Positions 16,083-24,283 of a stretch of DNA of 64,000 nucleotides are shown in pieces. The DNA comes from Aliiruegeria haliotis (GTDB lineage Bacteria; Pseudomonadota; Alphaproteobacteria; Rhodobacterales; Rhodobacteraceae). Under the pieces are notes generated by a model, which was given only the letters and a program-made list of their open reading frames with translations, did no database searches and was not told the origin of the DNA. Position 1 is the first letter of the stretch; the number at the start of each line of letters is the position of its first letter. The translations under genes and the position numbers were made by a program. The stretch spans positions 310,001 through 374,000 of the forward strand of contig NZ_PVTD01000001.1 in NCBI RefSeq assembly GCF_003003255.1. The letters run 5' to 3'.

Positions 16083-19000
16083 ATGCATCTTCTGGCGGCG
16101 ACGCCGGGGCAGGTCTCCGACGGCAGTGAACCGGTCGATCCCGGCCAGACCCCGGCGGAGGTGATCTTCCTTTCTGCCGCCGACACCGAACTCGCCGCCC
16201 TGTCCGAGGCCCGGCAGGTGCTCGGCCCGGAAGCGCCGGAGCTGCGTCTGGCCAACCTCGGCTGGCTGTCGCATCCCTACACGGTCGACAGCTACATCAG
16301 CGACACGGCGGAGCGTTCGAAGCTGGTGATCGCGCGGGTTCTCGGGGGCGCGGCCTACTGGAGCTACGCGGTGGAGCAGCTCTCGGCGCGGCTTCGGGCG
16401 GCCGGTGTGAAGCTCGCGCTGCTGCCCGGCGATGACAAGCCGGACGAGGAGTTGTTCGAACTGTCCACCGTTTCGCGCGAGGACTGGCAGGCGCTCTGGG
16501 CCTATTGCGTCGAGGGCGGGCCGCAGAACGCGCAGAACTTCCTGACGCTGGCCGGGCACATGCTCGGCCGTGGCCTGCGCCCGCCGGAGGCCGAACCGCT
16601 GCTGCGCGCCGGGCTCTACTGGCCGGGGCACGGGGTGAGCGATCTCGCCGGGGTGAAAGCGCAGTGGACCGAGGGCGCGCCGGTGGTGGCAATCACGTTC
16701 TATCGTGCGCTTTTGCAGGGGGCGGGGCTGAACCCGGTCAACCAGATGGTCAAGGCGCTGCTCCGTCGGGGCCTGAACCCGCTGCCGCTTTTCGTGGCCT
16801 CGCTGAAGGACCCGGTCTCCGCGGCCACGGTCACGCGGCTGTTCGAGGCTGCGCCGCCGTCTGTGGTGCTGAACGCGACAAGCTTCGCCGTGTCCTCGCC
16901 CGATCCGTCGAACTGGGTGAACGGGCGGGAGGCGACCGTCCTCGACGCGCCCGGGGCACCGGTGCTTCAGGTCGTGCTGTCGGGCAGTTCCGAGGCGGCA
17001 TGGGAGGAGGCCGACCGGGGTCTGCCCGCCCGCGACATCGCCATGAACGTCGCGCTTCCGGAAGTGGACGGGCGGGTTCTGACCCGCGCGATCAGTTTCA
17101 AGTCCGAAGCCTATTTCGACGAGGCCACGCAATGCGCCATCGCCGCCTATCGGGCACGGAGCGACCGGGTGCAGTTCGTCGGGGAACTGGCCGCCAACTG
17201 GGCGCGGCTGGGGCGGGTCGCGCGGCCGGATCGTCGTGTCGCGCTGGTGCTCGCGAACTATCCCAACAAGGATGGACGTCTGGCCAACGGAGTTGGACTG
17301 GATACGCCGGCTGCGACGGTCAACGTGATGTCGGCCCTGAAGAATGCCGGATACCGCGTTGAAAACCCGCCGGAAAGCTCGGACGCGCTGATGCGCGCGA
17401 TCCTGGCCGGTCCGACGAACTGGCTGACCGACCGGGCCGAGCGCCACGGCGGTGTGCGCTATGCGCTGGAGGACTACCGGGCCCAGTACGATGCCCTGCC
17501 GCTGGCCGTCCGCCAGCAGATCGAGGATCGCTGGGGCGCGCCGGAGGCCGATCCGTTCTGTGAGGACGGTGCCTTCGCGCTGTCGGTTCTGGAGCATGGC
17601 AACGTGGTTGTCGGCATCCAGCCCGCGCGCGGCTACAATATCGACCCGGAGGAGACATACCACGCGCCGGACCTCGTGCCGCCGCACAATTATCTCGCGT
17701 TCTATTTCTGGATTCGTGCGAGCTTCGGGGCGCATGCCATTGTTCACATGGGGAAACATGGAAACATGGAGTGGCTGCCCGGGAAGGCTGTCGCCCTGTC
17801 GGAGAGTTGCTTTCCGGAGGTCGCGCAGGGTCCGTTGCCCCATGTCTACCCGTTCATCGTGAACGATCCCGGCGAGGGCACGCAGGCCAAGCGCCGCGCC
17901 CAGGCGGTCATCATCGACCACCTGACGCCGCCCCTGACCCGGGCCGAAACTTACGGCCCGTTGCGGGACCTGGAAGTGCTGGTGGACGAGTACTACCAGG
18001 CCGCCGGTGTGGATTCGCGCCGGATCGCGTTCCTGCGCAAGGAGATCCTGTCACTGATGGATGCGACCGGGCTCGGGGCAGATGCGGGGATTGCGGCCGG
18101 AGACGAGGTCGACAGCCGACTGCAGAAACTCGATGCCTACCTGTGTGAGTTGAAGGAAAGCCAGATCCGCGACGGTCTTCACATCTTTGGCGAAGCGCCG
18201 GAAGGCCGACTGGAAACCGATTTGCTCGTCGCGCTGACCCGGGTGCCACGGAATCGCGGAGCGGGGGAGGACGCGTCGCTCCTGCGGGCGATGGCGGTGG
18301 ATCTGGAGCTTGGCTTCGATCCGCTTGACTGCAACATGGGAGCGCCCTGGACTGGTCCCCGTCCCGCAGTCCTCGAACAGTCGGTTTCGCCTGCTGGCGC
18401 AGGCGACCGGGTGGCGGGGGCGGGCGCGCTTTGCGCGCCCGCCCCCGCCACCCCTCCGCGATCTCCGCAAGGAGAGCGCAATTCCTCGCATGGCGCATCC
18501 CTCGATCCATGGCGCAGCACCGGCGATACGGTCGAGCGCCTCGAAATCCTCGCGACATGTCTTGTCGAAGGCACCGAAGTGGCACCGGGGCCAGCCTCCA
18601 ATGCGGTAGTGTCGATGATCGCGGCGCGTCTGCGTCCGACGCTCCGGGCCTGCGGAGCCGGTGAGATGGGGGCGCTTCTGGCGGCACTTGACGGCCGGTT
18701 CGTCCCGCCCGGGCCGTCGGGGGCGCCGACGCGGGGTCGCCTCGACACGCTGCCCACGGGTCGCAACTTCTTCTCCGTCGACAGCCGGGCAATCCCGACC
18801 CGCGCCGCCTGGAAGCTGGGCTGGGCCTCGGCGGGCCTATTGATCGATCGCCACCTGCAAGACCACGGTGACTGGCCGCGCGCCATGGCCCTCACGGCCT
18901 GGGGCACGGCCAACATGCGGACCGGCGGCGACGACATTGCGCAGGCGCTGGCCCTGATGGGGGTGAAGCCCACATGGGACGAGATGTCGGGCCGGGTCAC

Positions 19001-19910
19001 CGGGTTCGAGATCCTCCCCGCGAGCACCCTTGGCCGCCCGCGTGTCGATGTCACGCTCAGGGTGTCCGGCTTCTTCCGGGATGCCTTCCCGGCCCAGATC
19101 GACCTCGTGGCCAGCGCGGCCCGCGCCGTGATGCAGCTCGACGAGCCGGAGCACGAGAACCCCGCGGCCGCCCGCTTTCGCCGGGAGGCTGCCGATATGG
19201 GCGAGGCCCGCGCCGCCTACCGTGTCTTCGGCTCCAAGCCGGGCGCCTATGGTGCCGGCCTTCAGGCGATGATCGACGAAAAGCTCTGGCACCAGACCGC
19301 CGACCTGGCCGATGCCTTCCTGACCTGGGGCGGCTACGCCTATGGCGAAGGGGCGGAGGGCACGGCCGCGAAGGGCGATTTCGCCAACCGGCTGGGGCAG
19401 GTGGAGGCGGTGGTCCAGAACCAGGACAACCGCGAACACGACCTGCTCGACAGCGACGATTACTACCAGTTCGAAGGCGGCATGGCGGCGACCGTCGCCA
19501 CCCTGCGCGGCGCAGCGCCCAGCATCTACCACAACGACCATTCCCGCCCGGAACGTCCGGTGATCCGCACCCTCGACGAGGAAATCGCCCGTGTCGTGCG
19601 CGCCCGCGCCGTGAACCCCAAGTGGATCGCCGGGATTCGCCGCCACGGCTACAAGGGCGCCTTCGAGATGGCGGCCACGGTCGACTACCTCTTTGCCTTC
19701 GCCGCGACCACGGGCGCCGTCCGCAACCACCATTTCGACTTGGTCTACGAGGCCTACCTGGAGGACGAGGAGGTTCGCAATTTCGTCGAGGAGGTGAACG
19801 CCCCGGCGCTTCAGGAGATGGCGGAGCGGTTCCAGGAGGCGATCGACCGTGGCCTCTGGGTGCCGCGCTCGAACTCCGCCCGCGCACAGCTGGAAGAGCT
19901 GTCGCGATGA
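16083..19910 (+). CDS. cobN: cobaltochelatase large subunit CobN, with in-frame insertion
   Basis: A 1275-residue subunit of the ATP-dependent late cobaltochelatase, which inserts Co into hydrogenobyrinic acid a,c-diamide with CobS and CobT. Typical magnesium-chelatase-H-like motifs run along the protein: HMGKHGNMEWLPGKAVALS, NDPGEGTQAKRRAQAVIIDH, PTGRNFFSVDSRAIP, WGTANMRTGGDDIAQALA and DYYQFEGGMAATVA. After CNMGAPWTGPRPA (C750) about 40-45 extra residues, rich in Ala, Gly and Pro, come before WRSTGDTVERLEIL; the normal family goes almost directly from one to the other. That insert encodes a strong three-hairpin structure (18387-18475) yet keeps the frame. The start at 16083 follows the GNAT stop by one base. 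CobS and CobT are not in this window. Confidence 0.94.
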   Translation: MHLLAATPGQVSDGSEPVDPGQTPAEVIFLSAADTELAALSEARQVLGPEAPELRLANLGWLSHPYTVDSYISDTAERSKLVIARVLGGAAYWSYAVEQLSARLRAAGVKLALLPGDDKPDEELFELSTVSREDWQALWAYCVEGGPQNAQNFLTLAGHMLGRGLRPPEAEPLLRAGLYWPGHGVSDLAGVKAQWTEGAPVVAITFYRALLQGAGLNPVNQMVKALLRRGLNPLPLFVASLKDPVSAATVTRLFEAAPPSVVLNATSFAVSSPDPSNWVNGREATVLDAPGAPVLQVVLSGSSEAAWEEADRGLPARDIAMNVALPEVDGRVLTRAISFKSEAYFDEATQCAIAAYRARSDRVQFVGELAANWARLGRVARPDRRVALVLANYPNKDGRLANGVGLDTPAATVNVMSALKNAGYRVENPPESSDALMRAILAGPTNWLTDRAERHGGVRYALEDYRAQYDALPLAVRQQIEDRWGAPEADPFCEDGAFALSVLEHGNVVVGIQPARGYNIDPEETYHAPDLVPPHNYLAFYFWIRASFGAHAIVHMGKHGNMEWLPGKAVALSESCFPEVAQGPLPHVYPFIVNDPGEGTQAKRRAQAVIIDHLTPPLTRAETYGPLRDLEVLVDEYYQAAGVDSRRIAFLRKEILSLMDATGLGADAGIAAGDEVDSRLQKLDAYLCELKESQIRDGLHIFGEAPEGRLETDLLVALTRVPRNRGAGEDASLLRAMAVDLELGFDPLDCNMGAPWTGPRPAVLEQSVSPAGAGDRVAGAGALCAPAPATPPRSPQGERNSSHGASLDPWRSTGDTVERLEILATCLVEGTEVAPGPASNAVVSMIAARLRPTLRACGAGEMGALLAALDGRFVPPGPSGAPTRGRLDTLPTGRNFFSVDSRAIPTRAAWKLGWASAGLLIDRHLQDHGDWPRAMALTAWGTANMRTGGDDIAQALALMGVKPTWDEMSGRVTGFEILPASTLGRPRVDVTLRVSGFFRDAFPAQIDLVASAARAVMQLDEPEHENPAAARFRREAADMGEARAAYRVFGSKPGAYGAGLQAMIDEKLWHQTADLADAFLTWGGYAYGEGAEGTAAKGDFANRLGQVEAVVQNQDNREHDLLDSDDYYQFEGGMAATVATLRGAAPSIYHNDHSRPERPVIRTLDEEIARVVRARAVNPKWIAGIRRHGYKGAFEMAATVDYLFAFAATTGAVRNHHFDLVYEAYLEDEEVRNFVEEVNAPALQEMAERFQEAIDRGLWVPRSNSARAQLEELSR
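18387..18475 (+). repeat. three-hairpin GC-rich palindromic element within cobN
   Basis: Three hairpins stand side by side. The first has a 7-bp stem, 18387-18393 with 18400-18406, and a 6-base loop. The second has a perfect 21-bp stem, 18409-18429 with 18433-18453, around a TTT loop. The third has a 5-bp stem, 18462-18466 with 18471-18475, closed by a GCAA tetraloop. The whole coincides with the extra residues in CobN, so it looks like an inserted palindromic repeat that is translated. No second copy was noticed in the window. Confidence 0.85.
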
Positions 19911-20533
19911 GCGCACAGGGCGGGCACCTGCGCCTGAAGGGCGCATCGCCAGAGGCGCAGCGGCAGGCGCTCGAAACCGCCGTGTGCGCCTCCCCCCGCA
20001 TGGCCGGGGTCCTGGCGAAGGCCCGGGCGCTGGACCTGCCGGACTGGTGGATCGTTTCGGGCGCCATCTACAATACCGTGTGGAACTGGTTGACCGACCG
20101 GCCGGACATGCACGGCGTCAAGGACATCGACCTTTTCTACTTCGACCCCGACACCAGCTATGACGCCGAAGACGGCATTATACGCGAGGTTGCTGCGGCC
20201 ATCCCGGGTGCCCCCCCGGTGGAGGTCCGAAACCAGGCGCGGGTTCACCTCTGGTACGAGCGCCACTTCGGACATCCCTATCCGGCCTTGCAGTCGGCCG
20301 CCGAGGGGATTGATCGCTTTGCCAGCCGGACCCATGCCATCGGCCTGCGGCTGGAGTCGGACGACAGCCTGACGCTCTATGCGCCCTACGGGCTTCAGGA
20401 TGTCTTTGCCTTCCGGCTGACGCCCAACACGCTGCTGCCCAACCGGGCAACACACGAGGCCAAAGCGGCGCGGCAGTTGGCGCATTGGCCGGAATTGGAG
20501 TTCGTTCCCTGGCCGGCGGAGCCCTCGGCATGA
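19907..20533 (+). CDS. nucleotidyltransferase-like protein (NTP_transf_6 / DUF925 type)
   Basis: A 208-residue protein resembling the nucleotidyltransferase-like family with WWIVSGAIYNTVWN near residue 46 and VKDIDLFYFDPD near residue 70, the latter a likely metal-binding Asp pair (DID). Proteins of this family are found in many bacteria without an assigned substrate. The ATG overlaps the cobN stop by ATGA and the stop overlaps the next gene the same way, so it belongs to the riboswitch-controlled operon. A link to cobalamin (for example nucleotide-loop chemistry) is only inference; known loop-assembly enzymes look different. Confidence 0.75.
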   Translation: MSAQGGHLRLKGASPEAQRQALETAVCASPRMAGVLAKARALDLPDWWIVSGAIYNTVWNWLTDRPDMHGVKDIDLFYFDPDTSYDAEDGIIREVAAAIPGAPPVEVRNQARVHLWYERHFGHPYPALQSAAEGIDRFASRTHAIGLRLESDDSLTLYAPYGLQDVFAFRLTPNTLLPNRATHEAKAARQLAHWPELEFVPWPAEPSA

Positions 20534-21432
20534 CCGCGCCGGCGGTCAAACGCATCGCGTCACCCGGGCGCAGCGACGCGGAGGCGGTGCTGCACCTTCT
20601 GCGAGCGGCCTTTGCCGGAATGGAGGGTCTGATCGACCCGCCGTCCTCGCTGGACCGGATGGGCTGGCAGGACATTGCCGCGAAAGCCCGCGACGAGATC
20701 CTGTTCTGTATCGAGGAGGACGGGGTCCCTATCGCGTGCCTGTTCGCGAGCGAGACGCCGGATCACCTCTATCTCAGCAAGCTCGCCGTCGCCGACTCGC
20801 ATCGGAACCGTGGCCTTGCGCGCCGCCTTCTCGAAGCAGCCGAAGGGCATGCCCGCGCCCTCGGGCTGACCTCGCTGGTGTTGAAAACCCGCGTGGAGCT
20901 GACGGAGAACCACGCCGCCTTTGCCCGCCTCGGCTTTGTCCGAACCGACGCCACCGCCCATCCCGGCTATGACCGCCCCACCAGCCTGACCTTCACGCGG
21001 CCCGTCAAACCCGCGACGGCCCGACCGCGGTGCGGGCACTGCCTCTGCGGCCGGGTTCGGTGGCAGACGGATGGCACGCAGGCCTGGGCCGGCTATTGCC
21101 ATTGCGAGAGTTGCCGCCGGGCCTGCGCCGCGCCGGTCACCGCATACCTGGGCGTGCCCGACGGTCACTGGCGCTGGACCGGCGCGACGCCGGCGACGTT
21201 CGAATCGACCCCCGGCGTGCGGCGCCATTTCTGCGCCACCTGCGGCACGCCAATGGCCTACGAGGCCGAGGCATTCCCCGGCGAGATCCACTTTCATGCC
21301 GCCGCACTGGACGCGCCGGCGGATTTCACGCCAGACTTCCATGTCAACCACGCCGAACACCTGCCCTGGCTGACCATCGCGGATGACCTGCCGCGGTATC
21401 CGGGGGGCGGCAACGATGGAGAACCCGAATGA
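20530..21432 (+). CDS. GNAT acetyltransferase fused to a GFA (CENP-V type) zinc domain
   Basis: A 300-residue two-domain protein. Residues about 8-150 are a GNAT domain (LYLSKLAVADSHRNRGLARR as the acetyl-CoA loop; HAAFARLGF near its end). Residues about 165-290 are a GFA/CENP-V-type domain with Cys motifs CGHCLCG, CHCESCRR and FCATCGTPM, expected to bind zinc; this fold includes glutathione-formaldehyde-activating-like proteins. ATGA overlaps on both sides place it in the operon before cobO. I know of no cobalamin step needing either domain. The open frame extends 15 codons upstream, but the overlapping ATG is preferred. Confidence 0.85.
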   Translation: MTAPAVKRIASPGRSDAEAVLHLLRAAFAGMEGLIDPPSSLDRMGWQDIAAKARDEILFCIEEDGVPIACLFASETPDHLYLSKLAVADSHRNRGLARRLLEAAEGHARALGLTSLVLKTRVELTENHAAFARLGFVRTDATAHPGYDRPTSLTFTRPVKPATARPRCGHCLCGRVRWQTDGTQAWAGYCHCESCRRACAAPVTAYLGVPDGHWRWTGATPATFESTPGVRRHFCATCGTPMAYEAEAFPGEIHFHAAALDAPADFTPDFHVNHAEHLPWLTIADDLPRYPGGGNDGEPE

Positions 21433-22037
21433 CAGACGACACCGACCGCCACAACGCCAAGATGGCAAAGAAGAAAGCCGCCCGTGACAAGATCATGGCC
21501 ACGAAGACCGAGGAAAAGGGTCTCGTCATCGTCCATACCGGCAAGGGGAAGGGCAAAAGCTCCGCCGCCTTCGGGATGATCTTCCGCTGCATCGCCCACC
21601 AGATGCCCTGCGCCGTGGTGCAGTTCATCAAGGGCGGTATGGAGACCGGCGAGCGCAGCCTGATCCAGTCGCATTTCTCCGACGCCTGCCAGTTCTACAC
21701 CATGGGCGAAGGGTTCACCTGGGAGACGCAGGACAAGTCCCGCGACATCGAGATGGCGCAGACCGCATGGGAAAAGGCAAAGGACCTGATCGTGGATCCC
21801 GCGATCCGCATGGTGCTGCTCGACGAGATCAACATCGCGTTGCGCTACGACTACATCGACGTGGCGGAGGTGGTCGCCTTCCTCAAGGAGCAGAAGCCGG
21901 AGATGACCCATGTCGTCCTCACCGGGCGCAATGCCAAGGAGGAGTTGCTGGAGATCGCCGACCTAGCAACCGAGATGGAGCTGCTGAAGCACCCGTTCCG
22001 TTCCGGGGTCAAGGCGCAGGCAGGCGTGGAGTACTGA
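21429..22037 (+). CDS. cobO: cob(I)yrinic acid a,c-diamide adenosyltransferase
   Basis: A 202-residue CobO/CobA-type corrinoid adenosyltransferase, which transfers the adenosyl group from ATP to the reduced cobalt of corrinoids. The P-loop is GKGKGKSS at residues 38-45, after the basic N-terminal helix (AKMAKKKAARDK) typical of the family. VQFIKGGMETGE and VLLDEINIALRY are further conserved segments. ATGA overlap with the preceding gene; 43 bases separate it from cobQ. Confidence 0.94.
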   Translation: MTDDTDRHNAKMAKKKAARDKIMATKTEEKGLVIVHTGKGKGKSSAAFGMIFRCIAHQMPCAVVQFIKGGMETGERSLIQSHFSDACQFYTMGEGFTWETQDKSRDIEMAQTAWEKAKDLIVDPAIRMVLLDEINIALRYDYIDVAEVVAFLKEQKPEMTHVVLTGRNAKEELLEIADLATEMELLKHPFRSGVKAQAGVEY

Positions 22038-22080
22038 TCGTGCCGCCTGACGACCGGCCCGGGGCGCGGAAGGGGATTGC

Positions 22081-23547
22081 ATGACCCGTGCACTGATGAT
22101 CCAGGGGGCCGGTTCCAATGTCGGCAAGTCGATGCTGGTGGCGGGGCTGTGCCGTGCCGCGCGGCGGCGGGGCCTCGTGGTGCGGCCCTTCAAGCCGCAG
22201 AACATGTCGAACAACGCCGGCGTCACTGTCGACGGTGGGGAGATCGGTCGGGCGCAGGTGTTGCAGGCGCTGGCCTGCGGGGTCGATCCGATCGTCGACA
22301 TGAACCCGGTCCTGCTGAAGCCCGAGACCGAGACCGGCGCGCAGGTCGTGGTGCAGGGACAGCGCGTGGCCACCGTGAAGGCGCGGGAGTATTCGGCGCT
22401 GAAGCCCGGGTTGATGGCGCCGGTGCTGGAGAGCTTTCACCGTCTGGGGGCGGAGGCCGAACTGTTGCTGGTGGAAGGGGCGGGCTCCCCGGCGGAGGTG
22501 AACCTGCGCGCGGGTGACATCGCCAACATGGGTTTCGCCCGGGCCGCAGATGTGCCGGTGCTGTTGGTGGGGGATATCGACCGGGGTGGTGTGATCGCCC
22601 AGCTTGTCGGTACCCAGGTCGTAATCGACCCAAAGGACGCCGCCCTCATTCGCGGGTTCGCGATCAACAAGTTCCGCGGCGACCCGCGGCTGTTCGACGA
22701 CGGATACCGGCTGATCAGCTCGCATACGGGCTGGCGGGGGTTCGGCGTCGTCCCGTGGTTCGCGCAGGCGCACCTGCTGCCCGCCGAGGACGCGCTGGAC
22801 CTTGCCTCCGGCCCGTCGACCGGTTCGCTGCATGTCGTCTGCCCGGTCTTGTCTCGCATCGCCAATTTCGACGATCTGGACCCGCTGTCGGCCGAACCCG
22901 ACGTCCGCCTGACGCTGGTGCGCGCCGGCGAGCCGCTGCCGGGCGATGCGGATCTGGTGATCCTTCCCGGAACCAAGTCCACCCGCGGCGACCTGAGCTT
23001 CCTGCGCCAGCAGGGCTGGGACAAGGATATCGCGGCCCATGTGCGGCGCGGGGGCAGGGTGCTGGGCCTTTGCGGCGGGTACCAGATGCTGGGGCGGAAG
23101 ATCATCGACGCCGACGGTCTCGAAGGTCCTCCGGGCGAAACCGACGGGCTTGGATTGCTCGACATCGTGACGGAGATGGTCCCCGACAAACGCCTGACCC
23201 GCGTATCGGCCCTGCATGAGGCCACCGGCCTGCCGCTCGAAGGCTACGAGATCCACATCGGCCGCAGCGACGGTGCGGACCGCGCCCGGCCCTTCGCCCG
23301 AATCGATACCCGCCCCGAAGGCGCCACGTCCGAAAACGGACGGGTCATGGGCAGCTACCTGCACGGCCTCTTTGCCTCGGATGCCTTTCGGCAGGCGTTC
23401 CTCTCAAAGCTGGGCGCGACGCCGTCGGGCGGGTCCCATGCCGCCACGGTGGAACAAACGCTGGACGCGCTTGCCGATCACCTGGAAACCCACATGGATA
23501 TCGACGGGGTGCTGGCCCTTGCGGGGACCGCTGCCACTGCCGGGTAA
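22081..23547 (+). CDS. cobQ: cobyric acid synthase
   Basis: A 488-residue glutamine amidotransferase that amidates side chains b, d, e and g of adenosylcobyrinic acid a,c-diamide. The N-terminal synthetase domain starts [12 protein letters not shown] and has [15 protein letters not shown]; the C-terminal glutaminase domain has its nucleophile C331 in [11 protein letters not shown] and His in GYEIHIG. GGAAGGGGA lies a few bases before the ATG. Last gene of the operon; the DUF1636 gene converges on it 36 bp downstream. CobP, CobU, CobC, CobD and CobV are not in the window and must be elsewhere if the pathway is complete. Confidence 0.95.
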   Translation: MTRALMIQGAGSNVGKSMLVAGLCRAARRRGLVVRPFKPQNMSNNAGVTVDGGEIGRAQVLQALACGVDPIVDMNPVLLKPETETGAQVVVQGQRVATVKAREYSALKPGLMAPVLESFHRLGAEAELLLVEGAGSPAEVNLRAGDIANMGFARAADVPVLLVGDIDRGGVIAQLVGTQVVIDPKDAALIRGFAINKFRGDPRLFDDGYRLISSHTGWRGFGVVPWFAQAHLLPAEDALDLASGPSTGSLHVVCPVLSRIANFDDLDPLSAEPDVRLTLVRAGEPLPGDADLVILPGTKSTRGDLSFLRQQGWDKDIAAHVRRGGRVLGLCGGYQMLGRKIIDADGLEGPPGETDGLGLLDIVTEMVPDKRLTRVSALHEATGLPLEGYEIHIGRSDGADRARPFARIDTRPEGATSENGRVMGSYLHGLFASDAFRQAFLSKLGATPSGGSHAATVEQTLDALADHLETHMDIDGVLALAGTAATAG

Positions 23548-23583
23548 GGGCCCGGTGGCCAGCAGACGCCCCGGAGCGCGGAG

Positions 23584-23952
23584 CTAGCCCTCGCCGTCGA
23601 GAGGCGGGACGCGGGACACGAAATGCCCTTTCACCCCTTGCGGCCATTGCCGGAAGGGCACCACGCCGTTCGGGCTCTCCGCGTGGGAGCCGGCGTATTC
23701 CACCAGCGCCGAGGCATCTTCCGGCGTGCCCTCGAACCGCCCCAGCACATAGACCATCTTCCCGGTGCCCGAGATCGCCACGTTGCATCCATGTGCGCAG
23801 CCCATCAGGCATGCCACGCCGCGCACCTGCACGCCGGATCCTTGCGCCGCTGCCTCGACATTGGCCAGGAACGCCTCACCTGTCGGGTCGCCCTCCCGCG
23901 TTTCGCGTGCAGCCTCGTTTCTGCAGGTTGTGCAAACGGTGATCGTGGTCAT
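23584..23952 (-). CDS. DUF1636 family metal-binding (ferredoxin-like) protein
   Basis: A 122-residue protein with the pattern C7-x2-C10 near the N-terminus and C48-x3-C52-x3-C56 (CLMGCAHGC) in the middle, similar in layout to thioredoxin-fold [2Fe-2S] ferredoxins. DUF1636 proteins are annotated as predicted metal-binding and often lie near cobalamin genes. It converges on cobQ from the minus strand, so it is not in the riboswitch operon. A redox or cobalt-related role is inference. Confidence 0.8.
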   Translation of the reverse strand: MTTITVCTTCRNEAARETREGDPTGEAFLANVEAAAQGSGVQVRGVACLMGCAHGCNVAISGTGKMVYVLGRFEGTPEDASALVEYAGSHAESPNGVVPFRQWPQGVKGHFVSRVPPLDGEG

Positions 23953-24283
23953 GTGTCTCTCGCGCCTGTCTCAAGGTCCCCAGACATGAAACGCCGGCGC
24001 GCGGATGTCCATGGCTGGGCGGTCATTTCCCCGTGCGCGGGATCTTGCTCCCTCCTGCGGTTTCGCCGGGCGGGGCAGCGTCCGAACGGGCGCCGTGCGC
24101 GGGAAACGCGCGGATTTTGACCCTTGACGAAAGGGCGGGTGGGACATCATGCCTCGCGGATCATCTTGCAATTCGGCGACGCTTGGTATACCGTCGCATA
24201 CAGCAAGCTTGTCCCGGCGCGCCAGAAGCCTCTGAGACCCGGTGTTCAAGCAGGATCCAACATTACATCGGCGGGAAAAAAAC
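23953..24283. other. intergenic region between the DUF1636 gene and acnB (divergent)
   Basis: No gene seen. It must hold the promoters of both flanking genes. The best acnB candidate by eye is CTTGCA, 16 bases, TATACC (24165-24192), giving a leader of about 85 bases. Confidence 0.4.
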
